Source: Pseudomonadota bacterium (GTDB lineage: Bacteria; Pseudomonadota; Gammaproteobacteria; Steroidobacterales; Steroidobacteraceae). Taken from it: a stretch of DNA of 64,000 bases. Shown piece after piece: positions 26,956-35,493 of this stretch (positions are counted from its first letter, which is position 1; each line of letters opens with the position of its first letter). A model generated the notes under the pieces. It was not told the DNA's origin, did no database searches, and was given only the letters and a program-made list of their open reading frames with translations. The stretch is from assembly GCA_016713725.1 (NCBI GenBank), contig JADJOO010000008.1:62001-126000 (forward strand), given 5' to 3'. The position numbers and the translations under genes were made by a program.

Positions 26956-28751
26956 GTCCTGAGCGCCCGAACCTCGACCTGGCCGTGATCGGCAACTGCG
27001 AAGTTTCGGCCCTGGTGGACGATCTCGGCCGCATCGTCTGGATGTGCCTGCCGCGACCTGACGGTGATCCAGTCTTCTCGGCATTGCTGACGACGGAGGG
27101 GGGCGCATCCGCGGAAGGCGTCTTCGCGGTCGACATGGTCGATCTCGCAAGCACGGAGCAGCGCTATCGGCGCAACACGGCAGTGGTCGAGACGATCCTC
27201 CACGATGCCCACGGCGGTTCGCTGCTCATCCGCGACTTCTGCCCGCGCTACCGGGCACGGGGCCGCATGTTCCGCCCGATGATGCTGGTGCGGACCGTGG
27301 AACCCATTGCCGGTCGGCCGGTCGCGCGGATTCGCCTGCGGCCGACTCGCAATTTCGGAGCCGAGGCCGTCGGCGGACGCACCGGCAGCCACCACATCGT
27401 CTTTCCGGTGAACGGCCTGGAGTACCGCGTCACGACCGACGCCTCGCTCCGTGCCCTGGCGGACCAGTGTCCAGTCGTGGTCGACCAGCCGTTGACCTTC
27501 ATCCTTGGACCCAACCAGACGATCGAGGAAACCCCGTCGGTCCTGGCCCACTCCTTGCTGCTGGAAACAGGCAACTACTGGCTGGATTGGGTACGCACGC
27601 TGGCCATTCCTTTCGACTGGCAGGAGGAGGTCATTCGCGCGGCGATCACCCTCAAGCTCTGCACCTTTGAGGACACTGGCGCCGTGCTTGCGGCGCTCAC
27701 GACGTCGATCCCGGAGGGGCCAGAAAGCGGGCGCAACTGGGACTATCGCTACTGCTGGCTGCGGGACAGCTACTTCGTCATACAGGCCCTGAACCGCCTC
27801 GGCGCCACGCGCACGATGGAGGCCTACCTGCACTTCATCGACCATATCGTGGCCGGATCGGCCGTCAACGAACTGCAGCCGGTCTACAGTCTCGCCGGAA
27901 GCCATGAAATCGAAGAACGCGTTGTCGCTTCGCTGGCCGGCTATCGCGGCATGGGGCCGGTGCGTGTCGGCAATCAGGCCGCGCTGCAGACGCAGCACGA
28001 CGTTTACGGATCGGTCATCCTCGCTACTGCGCAACTGTTCTTCGACCAGCGCCTGGCGCGAGGCGGTGACCGGGCGTTGTTCGAGCAGTTGGAGCGACTG
28101 GGCGAACGCGCCGCGGTCGTCTACGACCGTCCGGACGCCGGTCCATGGGAGTTTCGCGGGCGCGAGCGGGTACACACGTTCTCGGCGATGATGTCCTGGG
28201 CGGGTTGCGATCGCCTGTCGCACATTGCACAACGGTTGGGCCTGCCGGACCGGGAACAGCACTGGCGCGGAGTTGCGGGCGGCATGCGCGAACGGATCCT
28301 GACGCACGCATGGAACCAGAGTCGTGGCGCATTCGTTGCCGCCTTTGACAGCGACGATCTCGACGCATCGGTGCTGCTGATGCCGGAGCTCGGCCTGCTG
28401 CCGGCAACCGATCCGCGATTCCTCGGGACGCTGGACGTGATCGGCAAGGAACTGCGCGACGGGGATCTCCTGTTCCGCTATCGACACGCGGACGATTTCG
28501 GAACGCCGCAGACTGCGTTCGCGACCTGTGCCTTCTGGTACGTCAATGCCCTGGCGGCCGCTGGATTTGCGGAGGAGGCTCGCGAGCATTTCTCGCGCCT
28601 GCTCCGGTATCGCAATGGCGTTGGCCTGCTGTCTGAAGACATCGCCCCGGCCACCGGTGAGCTATGGGGCAATTTTCCGCAGACCTACAGTCTCGTCGGC
28701 ATCATCAGCAGCGCACTGCGCCTGAGCCGCCCGTGGGAGACGACGCTTTGA
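26952..28751 (+). CDS. Glycoside hydrolase family 15 (trehalase/glucoamylase type)
   Basis: A 599-residue cytoplasmic enzyme (no signal peptide). The N-terminal beta-sandwich begins LAVIGNCEVSALVDDLGRIV, followed by an (alpha/alpha)6 barrel with the family signature GRNWDYRYCWLRDSYF and later GPWEFRGRERVHTFS, DDFGTPQTAFATCAFWYVNA and LLSEDIAPATGELWGNFPQ. Bacterial members encoded with trehalose genes often hydrolyse trehalose or related alpha-glucosides. Its start overlaps the otsB stop (ATGA), and mscS follows after 18 bases, so it belongs to the same operon. Its likely job is to degrade or recycle trehalose made by OtsA and OtsB, but a role in glucan breakdown is not excluded. Confidence 0.9.
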   Translation: MSPERPNLDLAVIGNCEVSALVDDLGRIVWMCLPRPDGDPVFSALLTTEGGASAEGVFAVDMVDLASTEQRYRRNTAVVETILHDAHGGSLLIRDFCPRYRARGRMFRPMMLVRTVEPIAGRPVARIRLRPTRNFGAEAVGGRTGSHHIVFPVNGLEYRVTTDASLRALADQCPVVVDQPLTFILGPNQTIEETPSVLAHSLLLETGNYWLDWVRTLAIPFDWQEEVIRAAITLKLCTFEDTGAVLAALTTSIPEGPESGRNWDYRYCWLRDSYFVIQALNRLGATRTMEAYLHFIDHIVAGSAVNELQPVYSLAGSHEIEERVVASLAGYRGMGPVRVGNQAALQTQHDVYGSVILATAQLFFDQRLARGGDRALFEQLERLGERAAVVYDRPDAGPWEFRGRERVHTFSAMMSWAGCDRLSHIAQRLGLPDREQHWRGVAGGMRERILTHAWNQSRGAFVAAFDSDDLDASVLLMPELGLLPATDPRFLGTLDVIGKELRDGDLLFRYRHADDFGTPQTAFATCAFWYVNALAAAGFAEEAREHFSRLLRYRNGVGLLSEDIAPATGELWGNFPQTYSLVGIISSALRLSRPWETTL

Positions 28752-28769
28752 CGGCTGGCGGAACCGGGA

Positions 28770-29666
28770 ATGAACTCGATCGACAGCTGGCTGCCTTACC
28801 TGAAGGAATGGTATGGACCCGCGGCCGCCGCGGTGCGGATCGCGCTGATCATTGCGGGAACGCTGATTGCGCAGACGGTGGCCAACCGGCTGATTCGCAC
28901 GTTTCGCGTGCGCATTGCCGCAAGGATGAAGGGCGCCGAGGAAATACGGCGTGCCGAGACGCTCGGGCGCGTGTTCCGTTACCTGGCCACCGTAGTCATC
29001 GGCCTCGTCGGCGGCGTGCTCGTCCTTGCCGAATGCGGGGTCTCCGTCGCGCCGATACTTGGCGCCGCTGGCGTAGTCGGACTTGCCGTCGGTTTCGGCG
29101 CGCAGAGCCCGGTCAAGGACTACTTTACAGGCATCTTCCTGCTGATCGAGAACCAGCTCATCAAGGGCGATGTCGTGCAGGTCGCCGACAAGGCCGGCGT
29201 CGTGGAGGACATGACACTGCGCTACGTGCAGCTGCGTGACTACGACGGCAACGTGCACTTCGTGCCCAACGGGCTCATTTCGACTGTCACGAACATGAGC
29301 CGTGGGTACGCCTACGCGGTCGTCGACATCGGCATCGCCTATCGCGAGGAGATCGACGCGGCGCTGGCGGTCATGCGCACGGTCGCCGCCGAACTTGCCG
29401 AGGACCCGGACTTTGCAGGCCGGATACTCACCGAGTTCGAGATCGCGGGCGTCGAGCGATGGGACGAATCCGCGATCGTCCTGCGCGGGCGGTTCAAGGT
29501 GCGTCCACTCGAGCAGTGGAACGTGCGGCGCGAGTACCTGCGGCGGCTGAAGGGCGCCTTCGATGCCGCCGGCATCGAGATTCCGTTCCCGCACGTGACG
29601 GTTTACGCGGGAGCCGGCAAGCACGACCGCGCGCCCGCATTCCATGTGGCGGTGAACGAGTCGTGA
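28770..29666 (+). CDS. mscS: Small-conductance mechanosensitive channel (MscS family)
   Basis: A 298-residue membrane channel that opens on hypo-osmotic shock. Three membrane helices are visible; the pore helix has the Gly/Ala-rich pattern ILGAAGVVGLAVGFGAQSPV, and the following loop KDYFTGIFLLIENQLIKGDV opens the beta domain, with YVQLRDYDGNVHFVPNGLIS typical of MscS. The C-terminal alpha/beta domain ends with FPHVTVYAGAG. Length is close to that of E. coli MscS. It sits 18 bases after the GH15 gene and overlaps the otsA fusion gene by 4 bases (GTGA), so the channel is co-transcribed with trehalose metabolism, a link that makes sense for osmotic stress. Confidence 0.93.
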   Translation: MNSIDSWLPYLKEWYGPAAAAVRIALIIAGTLIAQTVANRLIRTFRVRIAARMKGAEEIRRAETLGRVFRYLATVVIGLVGGVLVLAECGVSVAPILGAAGVVGLAVGFGAQSPVKDYFTGIFLLIENQLIKGDVVQVADKAGVVEDMTLRYVQLRDYDGNVHFVPNGLISTVTNMSRGYAYAVVDIGIAYREEIDAALAVMRTVAAELAEDPDFAGRILTEFEIAGVERWDESAIVLRGRFKVRPLEQWNVRREYLRRLKGAFDAAGIEIPFPHVTVYAGAGKHDRAPAFHVAVNES

Positions 29667-32028
29667 TTCGATCGGTCATCATCCGCTATCTCCTGCCGAT
29701 TGCTACGGCCCTCAGCATCATCGCCTTCGTCGGCGTGCCGTATATCGAACACATGCTGACGGGCTGGTTCCGCTCCGATATCGAACTCAGAGCCCGGCTG
29801 GTGATGAACTCGATAGAAGAGCCGCTGACGGGCCTGCTCGAACGCAAGGAATCGGCGCGACTGGCCGCCTATCTTGAAAGAGTCGTGAGTGACGAGCGGC
29901 TGCTGGCAGCCCTGATCTGCGATACGAGCGGCGCGAGGATCTACGCCACGAACCTCGTCCCGGCCGACGTCACCTGCGATTCGCCGACGACGGCGCTCGT
30001 CAACGATTCGACCGTCACGCGCCTGCCCTCCGGATTGATCGAGGTGTCGTCGTTCACGGTCCATCCGGACGCCGGACAGCGGTATCGCGTCTTGCTGGTC
30101 CATGACCTGAGTTTCATCGACCGGCGGCAAGCCGCGGCGCGCAACTTCGTGCTGGCATTTGCCGTAATCGCCGTGGGGGTGCTGGGTCTCCTCGGCGGTG
30201 TGGTCATCCGCGGCATGCTGAATCGCTCGATCAGGTTCTGCTCGGCGACATTCGGTCTCGCCGGTTTCTCGATGACGCGCGCTCACCGCGCTCGTCGCAG
30301 CCGGTGCTCTCCAGCGTGCGGAGCCTGCTGCGCGAGATCGAGCAAAGCCAGCGCGTCGAAATCGAGTTCCACGAGAACTGGACACCCCAGGCGCTGCAGC
30401 AGGTCGTGCGTGACAATCTCGGTTCCTGTCCGCTCGTCGTCGTCTCGAACCGCGAACCCTACATTCATAATCGCGGGCCGGACGGGCACACGGTGGTCCA
30501 GGTGCCGGCGAGCGGCATGGTTACCGCGCTCGAGCCGATCGTGCGCGCCTGCTCCGGCATCTGGGTCGCGCACGGCAGCGGCTCCGACGATCGTCGGGTC
30601 GTGGACAGGCATGACCATGTCAGGGTGCCTCCAGAGGACCCCGCTTACACGCTGCGGCGTGTCTGGCTGACCACGGAAGAAGAGGAGGGCTATTACTACG
30701 GCTTCGCGAACGAGGGCATGTGGCCGCTGTGCCACCTCGCCTACGTCCGTCCGGCCTTCCGTGAGTCGGACTGGATCGCTTACCGGGCCGTCAACGAGAA
30801 ATTCGCCGGGGCGGTCGCGGCCGAGGCAGCCGGGGAGTCTCCGGTCATTCTCATTCAGGACTTTCATTTCGCCCTGCTGCCGCGCCTGCTCCGCGAGCGC
30901 AAGCCCAAGGCGACGATCGCGCTGTTCTGGCACATTCCGTGGCCGAATGCCGAAACGTTCGGCGTCTGTCCATGGAAACGCGAGGTGCTGACGCACCTGC
31001 TGAGCGCCGACATCCTCGGCTTTCACACGCGGTATCACTGTCAGAATTTCCTCGCGACCGTGGATCGGTACGTGGAGTGCCAGATCGATCACGAACACAT
31101 GATCGTGACCCACAACGGTCACGTCTGTCGTGTCGTCCCGTATCCCATCTCGATCGAATGGCCACCGCGCTGGCTGGCAACACAGTCGGCGGTGCCGGTC
31201 GCGCGCGACGCAGTGCGGCGTCGATTCGGCATTGGTCGCGACGTGCGCCTGGGGATCGGCGTGGAGCGCTGGGACTTCACCAAGGGCATCGTGGAGCGAT
31301 TCCTGGCGCTGGAGAAGCTCTTCGACGAGCACCCGCAATGGCGCGGCCGCATGACGCTGCTGCAGGTGGCCGCTCCAACGCGCAGCCGGCTGCCTGCCTA
31401 CCAGGCGCTGCAGCAGCACACGCTGGCCGAAGCGGAACGCATCAATGAGAAATTCGGCAAGGACGGCTGGCAGCCGATCGTTCTTGTCGGCGAACACCAG
31501 GAGCCGGCACAGGTGTTCGAACTCTACCGCGCCGCGGACTTCTGCGTGGTCAACAGCCTGCACGACGGCATGAATCTGGTCGCCAAGGAATTCGTCTCCG
31601 CCCGGGACGACGAGGACGGCGTGCTGATCCTGAGCACGCTGGCCGGCGCTTCCCGCGAACTCGTCGAAGCCCTGCTCGTCAATCCGTTCGACATCGGCGA
31701 GACGGCGGACGCCATTCGCGCCGCGCTCGAGATGCCGCGCGATGAGCGGCGGCAGCGCATGCAGCTCATGCGACGCACCGTGAAGGAGAACAACGTCTAC
31801 CGCTGGGCGGGCCGCATGTTGATGGACGTGGCGCACGTGCGGCAACGGCAAGCCCTGGCGGAGTCGCGGCCGGCTGGAGAGGATCAGGAACTGGCAACGC
31901 TGACCGCGCGGGCTCGGGCGACGTCTGGTGCCCCGGGCCAGACTCGAACTGGCACTCCCTCGCGGGAAACGGATTTTAAGTCCGTAGCGTCTACCGGTTC
32001 CGCCACCGGGGCCCGGGCAGCAGTTTAA
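29663..32028 (+). CDS. otsA: Trehalose-6-phosphate synthase fused to an N-terminal membrane sensor-like domain (frame break near 30235)
   Basis: Residues 1-200 contain a first membrane helix (YLLPIATALSIIAFVGVPYI), about 125 periplasmic residues (ELRARLVMNSIEEPLTGLLE to DLSFIDRRQ) and a second helix (FVLAFAVIAVGVLGLLGGVV), the layout of a sensor-kinase input module. After a single frame break near 30235 the linker LGDIRSRRFLDDARSPRSSQ leads into a GT20 domain: PLVVVSNREPYIHNRG, ILIQDFHFALLPRLLRER, FWHIPWPNAETFG, VERWDFTKGI and SLHDGMNLVAKEFVSARD. It makes trehalose 6-phosphate from UDP- or ADP-glucose and glucose 6-phosphate. Start GTG 29663 overlaps the mscS stop. The last 34 or so codons run antisense through a tRNA-Leu gene, so the C-terminus is not conserved protein. 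Confidence 0.87.
31926..32012 (-). tRNA. tRNA-Leu (anticodon TAA)
   Basis: On the minus strand the acceptor arms GCCCCGG and CCGGGGC pair, the anticodon stem CGGA/TCCG encloses the loop CTTAAAA (anticodon TAA), a long variable arm (TTTCCCGCGAGGGAGT) follows as in leucine tRNAs, and the T loop is GTTCGAGTC. The CCA end is encoded. Length is 87 bases with CCA. It lies antisense to the end of the otsA reading frame. Confidence 0.95.
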
Positions 32029-32104
32029 CGGAGCGCGCAGCGCCCGCGACGGCCATCTCGGCGACTATCGTCTCGCGTACCGTCCCGGACCGACCGGCAC
32101 CGGC

Positions 32105-32873
32105 CTAATCCGCCATCGAACCGATGCCCACCTTCGTGTCGAGCGCGATGCCGGCGAGTTCGTAGCCCCGACGGAAGTCCTGCACGTGGCGCGTCATCCA
32201 CGACTCGGCTTCGTCGGGCTTGTGTTCGCGGATCGCCTCGACGATGCAGCGCTGTGCCACCAGGATGCGGGTGCGACCCTGCGGCACGCGGTCGATCATG
32301 CGACGCAGGGAAGGGGCGAGCAGTCGCGTGACGGGCTGCATTGCCAGTTGCAACACACGGTTGCCGCTGAGTTCCGCCAGCTTGCCGAAAAACTCGACGA
32401 CCTGGTTCACGGCACCGTCGGCACTGCGGGCTGTTTCGACAGCCGAAACGATTGCTTCGAGTTGCGCGACATTCGCCGCGTTGCCCTGCTCGGCAGACAG
32501 CGCCGCAACGCGAGGCGCCACTGCGCGCATGGCTTCCCATAATTCGATGAAGGTGACGTCGTCCGGGGCGAGCGTGCGGCCGACGCGCGACGCGGTTTCC
32601 GCATGGCCAGGGCGAGTGACCTTGAGGCGCTTGCTGCCGCCTTCACGGCCGACGAGTCCCGCCGATTCAAGGCGTCGCAGAGCTTCGCGCACGGTCGAAC
32701 GATTGACGGCGAACTGCTCGGCCAACTCGGTTTCGGTCGGTAGAGAATCGCCCGGACGCAAGCTGCGCCGCAGGATCTTCTGCTCGATGACGGTGGAGAT
32801 GCGATGCGAGGCCGGCTGCCGGGCGAGGGGTTCGAACAGCGGGGCCTTGTAGGCGGGGGGCAGATTCGGTCAT
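32105..32873 (-). CDS. FadR-type GntR regulator of the leucine-degradation operon (frame break at 32855-32860)
   Basis: The winged HTH (SLRPGDSLPTETELAEQFAV, NRSTVREALRRLESAGLVGR) is followed by an all-helical FCD-type ligand domain (FIELWEAMRAVAPRVAALSA, LSGNRVLQLAMQPVTRLLAP, IVEAIREHKPDEAESWMTRH), which in FadR relatives binds acids or acyl-CoA. From an ATG at 32873 the protein starts MTESAP, but a run of six C (G on the plus strand, 32855-32860) puts this out of frame with the HTH; five C would give MTESAPAYKAPLFEPLARQP in frame. Without that correction the first start would be 32761 and helix 1 would be lost. It is divergent from the isovaleryl-CoA dehydrogenase operon, with a FadR-type palindrome in between, and is its likely regulator. 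Confidence 0.82.
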
Positions 32874-32895
32874 GGCGCATTCCGATTGACGGATA

Positions 32896-32913
32896 GTCCG
32901 ATTGTCGGACAAT
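32896..32913. promoter_or_regulatory. FadR-family operator between the regulator and the leucine operon
   Basis: ATTGT-CGG-ACAAT (32901-32913) is a perfect inverted repeat that matches the TnGTnnnACnA consensus of FadR-type GntR regulators. It overlaps a second palindrome, GTCCGA-TTG-TCGGAC (32896-32910), and a diverged copy (TCCGATTGACGGA) begins at 32881. A TTGACG hexamer at 32886 may be a -35 element, so the bound regulator could block a promoter. Location and consensus support regulation of both divergent genes. Confidence 0.6.
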
Positions 32914-32955
32914 ATAGAGACCACTGAACGATCGCGCAACTCCGGGGTGACCGCC

Positions 32956-34112
32956 ATGTTCGATTTCGACTTCGGCCCGGGTGAGGACATCGACCTCCTG
33001 CGGGAAACCGTGCGCAGCTTCGCCGTCACCGAGATCGCGCCCCGCGCGGCCGAGATCGATCGCAGCAATGCTTTCCCGATGGACCTGTGGCGCAAGTTCG
33101 GCGACCTCGGCCTGCTCGGCATCACGGTCGCACCGGAATTCGGCGGCACCGGGATGGGTTACCTCGCGCACGTCATCGCGATCGAAGAGATCAGTCGCGC
33201 CTCGGGCAGCGTGGGGTTGTCGTACGGTGCGCATTCGAATCTCTGCGTCAACCAGATCCACCGCTGGGGCACGCAGGCACAGAAAGAACGGTACCTGCCG
33301 AAGCTGCTGTCCGGCGAACACGTGGGTGCGCTGGCCATGAGCGAACCGGGCTCCGGCTCCGACGTCATGAGCCTGCGCCTGCACGCGCGGCCGCAGGGCG
33401 ACCGGTACGTACTGAATGGCAGCAAGATGTGGATCACCAACGGGCCGGTCGCCGACACGCTGGTCGTGTACGCCACTGTCGACCCCACTGCCGGACACAA
33501 GGGCGTCACGGCATTCCTGGTCGAAAAGGGCTTCAAGGGTTTTCGACCGCGCCGAAACTCGACAAGCTCGGCATGCGCGGATCGGACACCTGCGAGCTCG
33601 TGTTCGAGGATTGCGAGGTGCCAGCCGAGAACGTGCTCGCCCAGGTGGGACAGGGCGCCCGCGTATTGATGAGCGGCCTCGACTACGAGCGTGTCGTGCT
33701 CGCTGGCGGGCCGCTGGGTCTGATGCGCGCCGTGTTCGATTGCGTCGTGCCCTACGTGCACGAACGCAGGCAGTTCGGCGCGCCGATTGGCTCGTTCCAG
33801 CTGATGCAGGGCAAACTGGCCGACATGTACACGACGCTCAGCTCGTGCTGCGCCTACGTCTACGCCGTCGCCAGGGCCTGCGACGCGGGCCGGACCACGC
33901 GCATGGACGCTGCCGGCTGCATCCTGCTGGCCGCGGAAAAGGCCACGCAGGTGGCGTTGGACGGCATCCAGGCCCTGGGCGGCAACGGCTACATCAACGA
34001 CTACCCGACCGGGCGTATCCTGCGCGACGCGAAGCTCTACGAGATCGGCGCCGGCACCAGCGAGATCCGCCGCATGCTGATCGGCCGCGAGCTGTACGCC
34101 GCGACGGCCTGA
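32956..34112 (+). CDS. liuA: Isovaleryl-CoA dehydrogenase (frame break near 33545)
   Basis: An FAD acyl-CoA dehydrogenase of about 385 residues that oxidises isovaleryl-CoA to 3-methylcrotonyl-CoA in leucine breakdown. Motifs: LAMSEPGSGSDVMSLRL, YVLNGSKMWITNGPVADT, and ALGGNGYINDYPTGRILRDA near the end. The Glu in GLDYERVVLAGGPLGLM occupies the position that is catalytic in isovaleryl-CoA dehydrogenases (and not the C-terminal position of most other acyl-CoA dehydrogenases). The frame breaks near 33545 after GFKGF and resumes STAPKLDKLGMRGSDTCELV. ATG 32956 follows GGGGTGA. It is the first gene of the operon with maoC, citE, mccB and mccA. Confidence 0.9.
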
Positions 34113-34131
34113 CGCACAGGGGGGAACGACG

Positions 34132-34599
34132 ATGCCGATGGGCGGACTCTTTTACGAGAAGTTCAGCGTGGGTCAGCGATTCGAGCACGTGCTGCGCCGG
34201 ACGGTCACCGAGGCCGACAACCTCATCTTCAGCGCGCTCACGCACAACCCGGCGGCCCTGCACCTCGACGAGGAATACATGAAGTCCTCCGAGTTCGGCA
34301 CGCGCATCGTGAACAGCTGCTTCACGCTGAGCCTGATGGTCGGTGTCTCCGTCGCCGACACCACGCTGGGAACGACCGTGGCAAATCTCGGCTGGGACGA
34401 AGTCCGCTTTCCCAGGCCCGTGTTCATCGGCGACACCCTGCGCACCGAATCGATCGTGCACGAGATGCGCGAGAGCAAGTCCCGCCCGGGCGCGGGCATC
34501 GTCACGTTCGTCCACCGCTGCTTCAACCAGCGCGGCGAGGAAGTGGCCGTGTGCAAGCGCATGGCGCTAATGCAGAAGCTGCCGGCGGGAGCGGCCTGA
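34132..34599 (+). CDS. MaoC-family acyl-CoA hydratase
   Basis: A 155-residue single hot-dog protein. TEADNLIFSALTHNPAALHL contains the hydratase-2-like Asn-Pro-x-x-x-His element, and EFGTRIVNSCFTLSLMVGVS and NLGWDEVRFPRPVFIGDTL complete the fold seen in mesaconyl-CoA hydratase relatives. It starts 19 bases after the isovaleryl-CoA dehydrogenase and overlaps citE by TGATG, so it is a core operon member. No crotonase is present in this operon, and hydration of 3-methylglutaconyl-CoA is the pathway step without a gene, so this protein may do it. That is inference from context. Confidence 0.85.
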   Translation: MPMGGLFYEKFSVGQRFEHVLRRTVTEADNLIFSALTHNPAALHLDEEYMKSSEFGTRIVNSCFTLSLMVGVSVADTTLGTTVANLGWDEVRFPRPVFIGDTLRTESIVHEMRESKSRPGAGIVTFVHRCFNQRGEEVAVCKRMALMQKLPAGAA

Positions 34600-35462
34600 T
34601 GCGCTCGATGCTGTTCGTGCCGGGCGACCGGCCGGAGCGATTTGCGAAGGCGCTGGCGAGTGGCGCCGACGCCGTGATCTGCGACCTCGAGGACGCCGTG
34701 ACGCCGGTCACGCGCCCGCAGGCCCGGCTCAACGTGGCGGACCTGCTGCGCGCGACGGGGCGATCGATCCCGCTCTGGGTACGCATCAACCCCGTCCAGA
34801 CCGACGACGCGCTCCCCGACCTCGCCGCAGTGGTTGCCGCGCGTCCTGACGGCATCGTGTTGCCGAAGGCACGCCACGGTGCCGACCTGCACCGGCTGGA
34901 TCACTGGCTCGAAGCGCTCGAGGCCCAGCACGGTCACTCGTGCGGCTCCATCAAGGTCATCGCGCTGATCACCGAGACCGCACAAGCCGTGCTGAGCGGT
35001 TCGACTTTCACCACACCGCCGGCGCGGGTCATCGGTTACACGTGGGGAGCCGAAGACCTGGCCGCCGACGTCGGAGCCTCGGCCAATCGCACCGCCGACG
35101 GCGAATTCGAGTTCTCGTTCCGGCTGGCGCGCTCGTCGTGCCTGCTGATGTCTGCCGCCGCCGGGATCGCTGCCTACGACACGACCGACATCGAGTTCCG
35201 CGATGTCGCCGCCGTCGAGCGTCGGGCGCAGGCCTCCCGTCGCGATGGTTTCGTCGGCAAACTCGCGATCCATCCGGCACAGCTCGCGCCGATTCACGCC
35301 GCTTTCACGCCGACCAGCGACGAGGTGACATGGGCACGTCGCGTCATCGAACTGATGTCGGCGGCAGGCGGACAGGGCGCAGTGGCGCTCGACGGCCGCA
35401 TGATCGACCGACCGCACGTCAAGCAGGCGGAGCGCATCCTGGCCGCGCTCGAGCGCCGCTGA
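34599..35462 (+). CDS. HpcH/HpaI (CitE-like) CoA ester lyase
   Basis: A 287-residue TIM-barrel lyase. MRSMLFVPGDRPERFAKALA and GADAVICDLEDAVTPVTRPQ form the CitE N-terminus, including the Glu-Asp metal site, and VIGYTWGAEDLAADVGASAN and GFVGKLAIHPAQLAPIHAAF are also family hallmarks. Members cleave or hydrolyse beta-hydroxy acyl-CoAs such as malyl-, methylmalyl- or citramalyl-CoA. In this operon the missing function is cleavage of HMG-CoA to acetoacetate and acetyl-CoA, normally done by an unrelated-sequence HMG-CoA lyase. This protein is a candidate substitute, but I see no direct proof. Coupled to maoC by a TGATG overlap. Confidence 0.85.
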   Translation: MRSMLFVPGDRPERFAKALASGADAVICDLEDAVTPVTRPQARLNVADLLRATGRSIPLWVRINPVQTDDALPDLAAVVAARPDGIVLPKARHGADLHRLDHWLEALEAQHGHSCGSIKVIALITETAQAVLSGSTFTTPPARVIGYTWGAEDLAADVGASANRTADGEFEFSFRLARSSCLLMSAAAGIAAYDTTDIEFRDVAAVERRAQASRRDGFVGKLAIHPAQLAPIHAAFTPTSDEVTWARRVIELMSAAGGQGAVALDGRMIDRPHVKQAERILAALERR

Positions 35463-35493
35463 TACGCGCACCGCGCAAGGGGAGACTCGAAGC

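Noticed and set aside
31927..32028. C-terminal OtsA extension as a protein domain
   Set aside because: It is the antisense translation of the tRNA-Leu gene, so it carries no protein homology.
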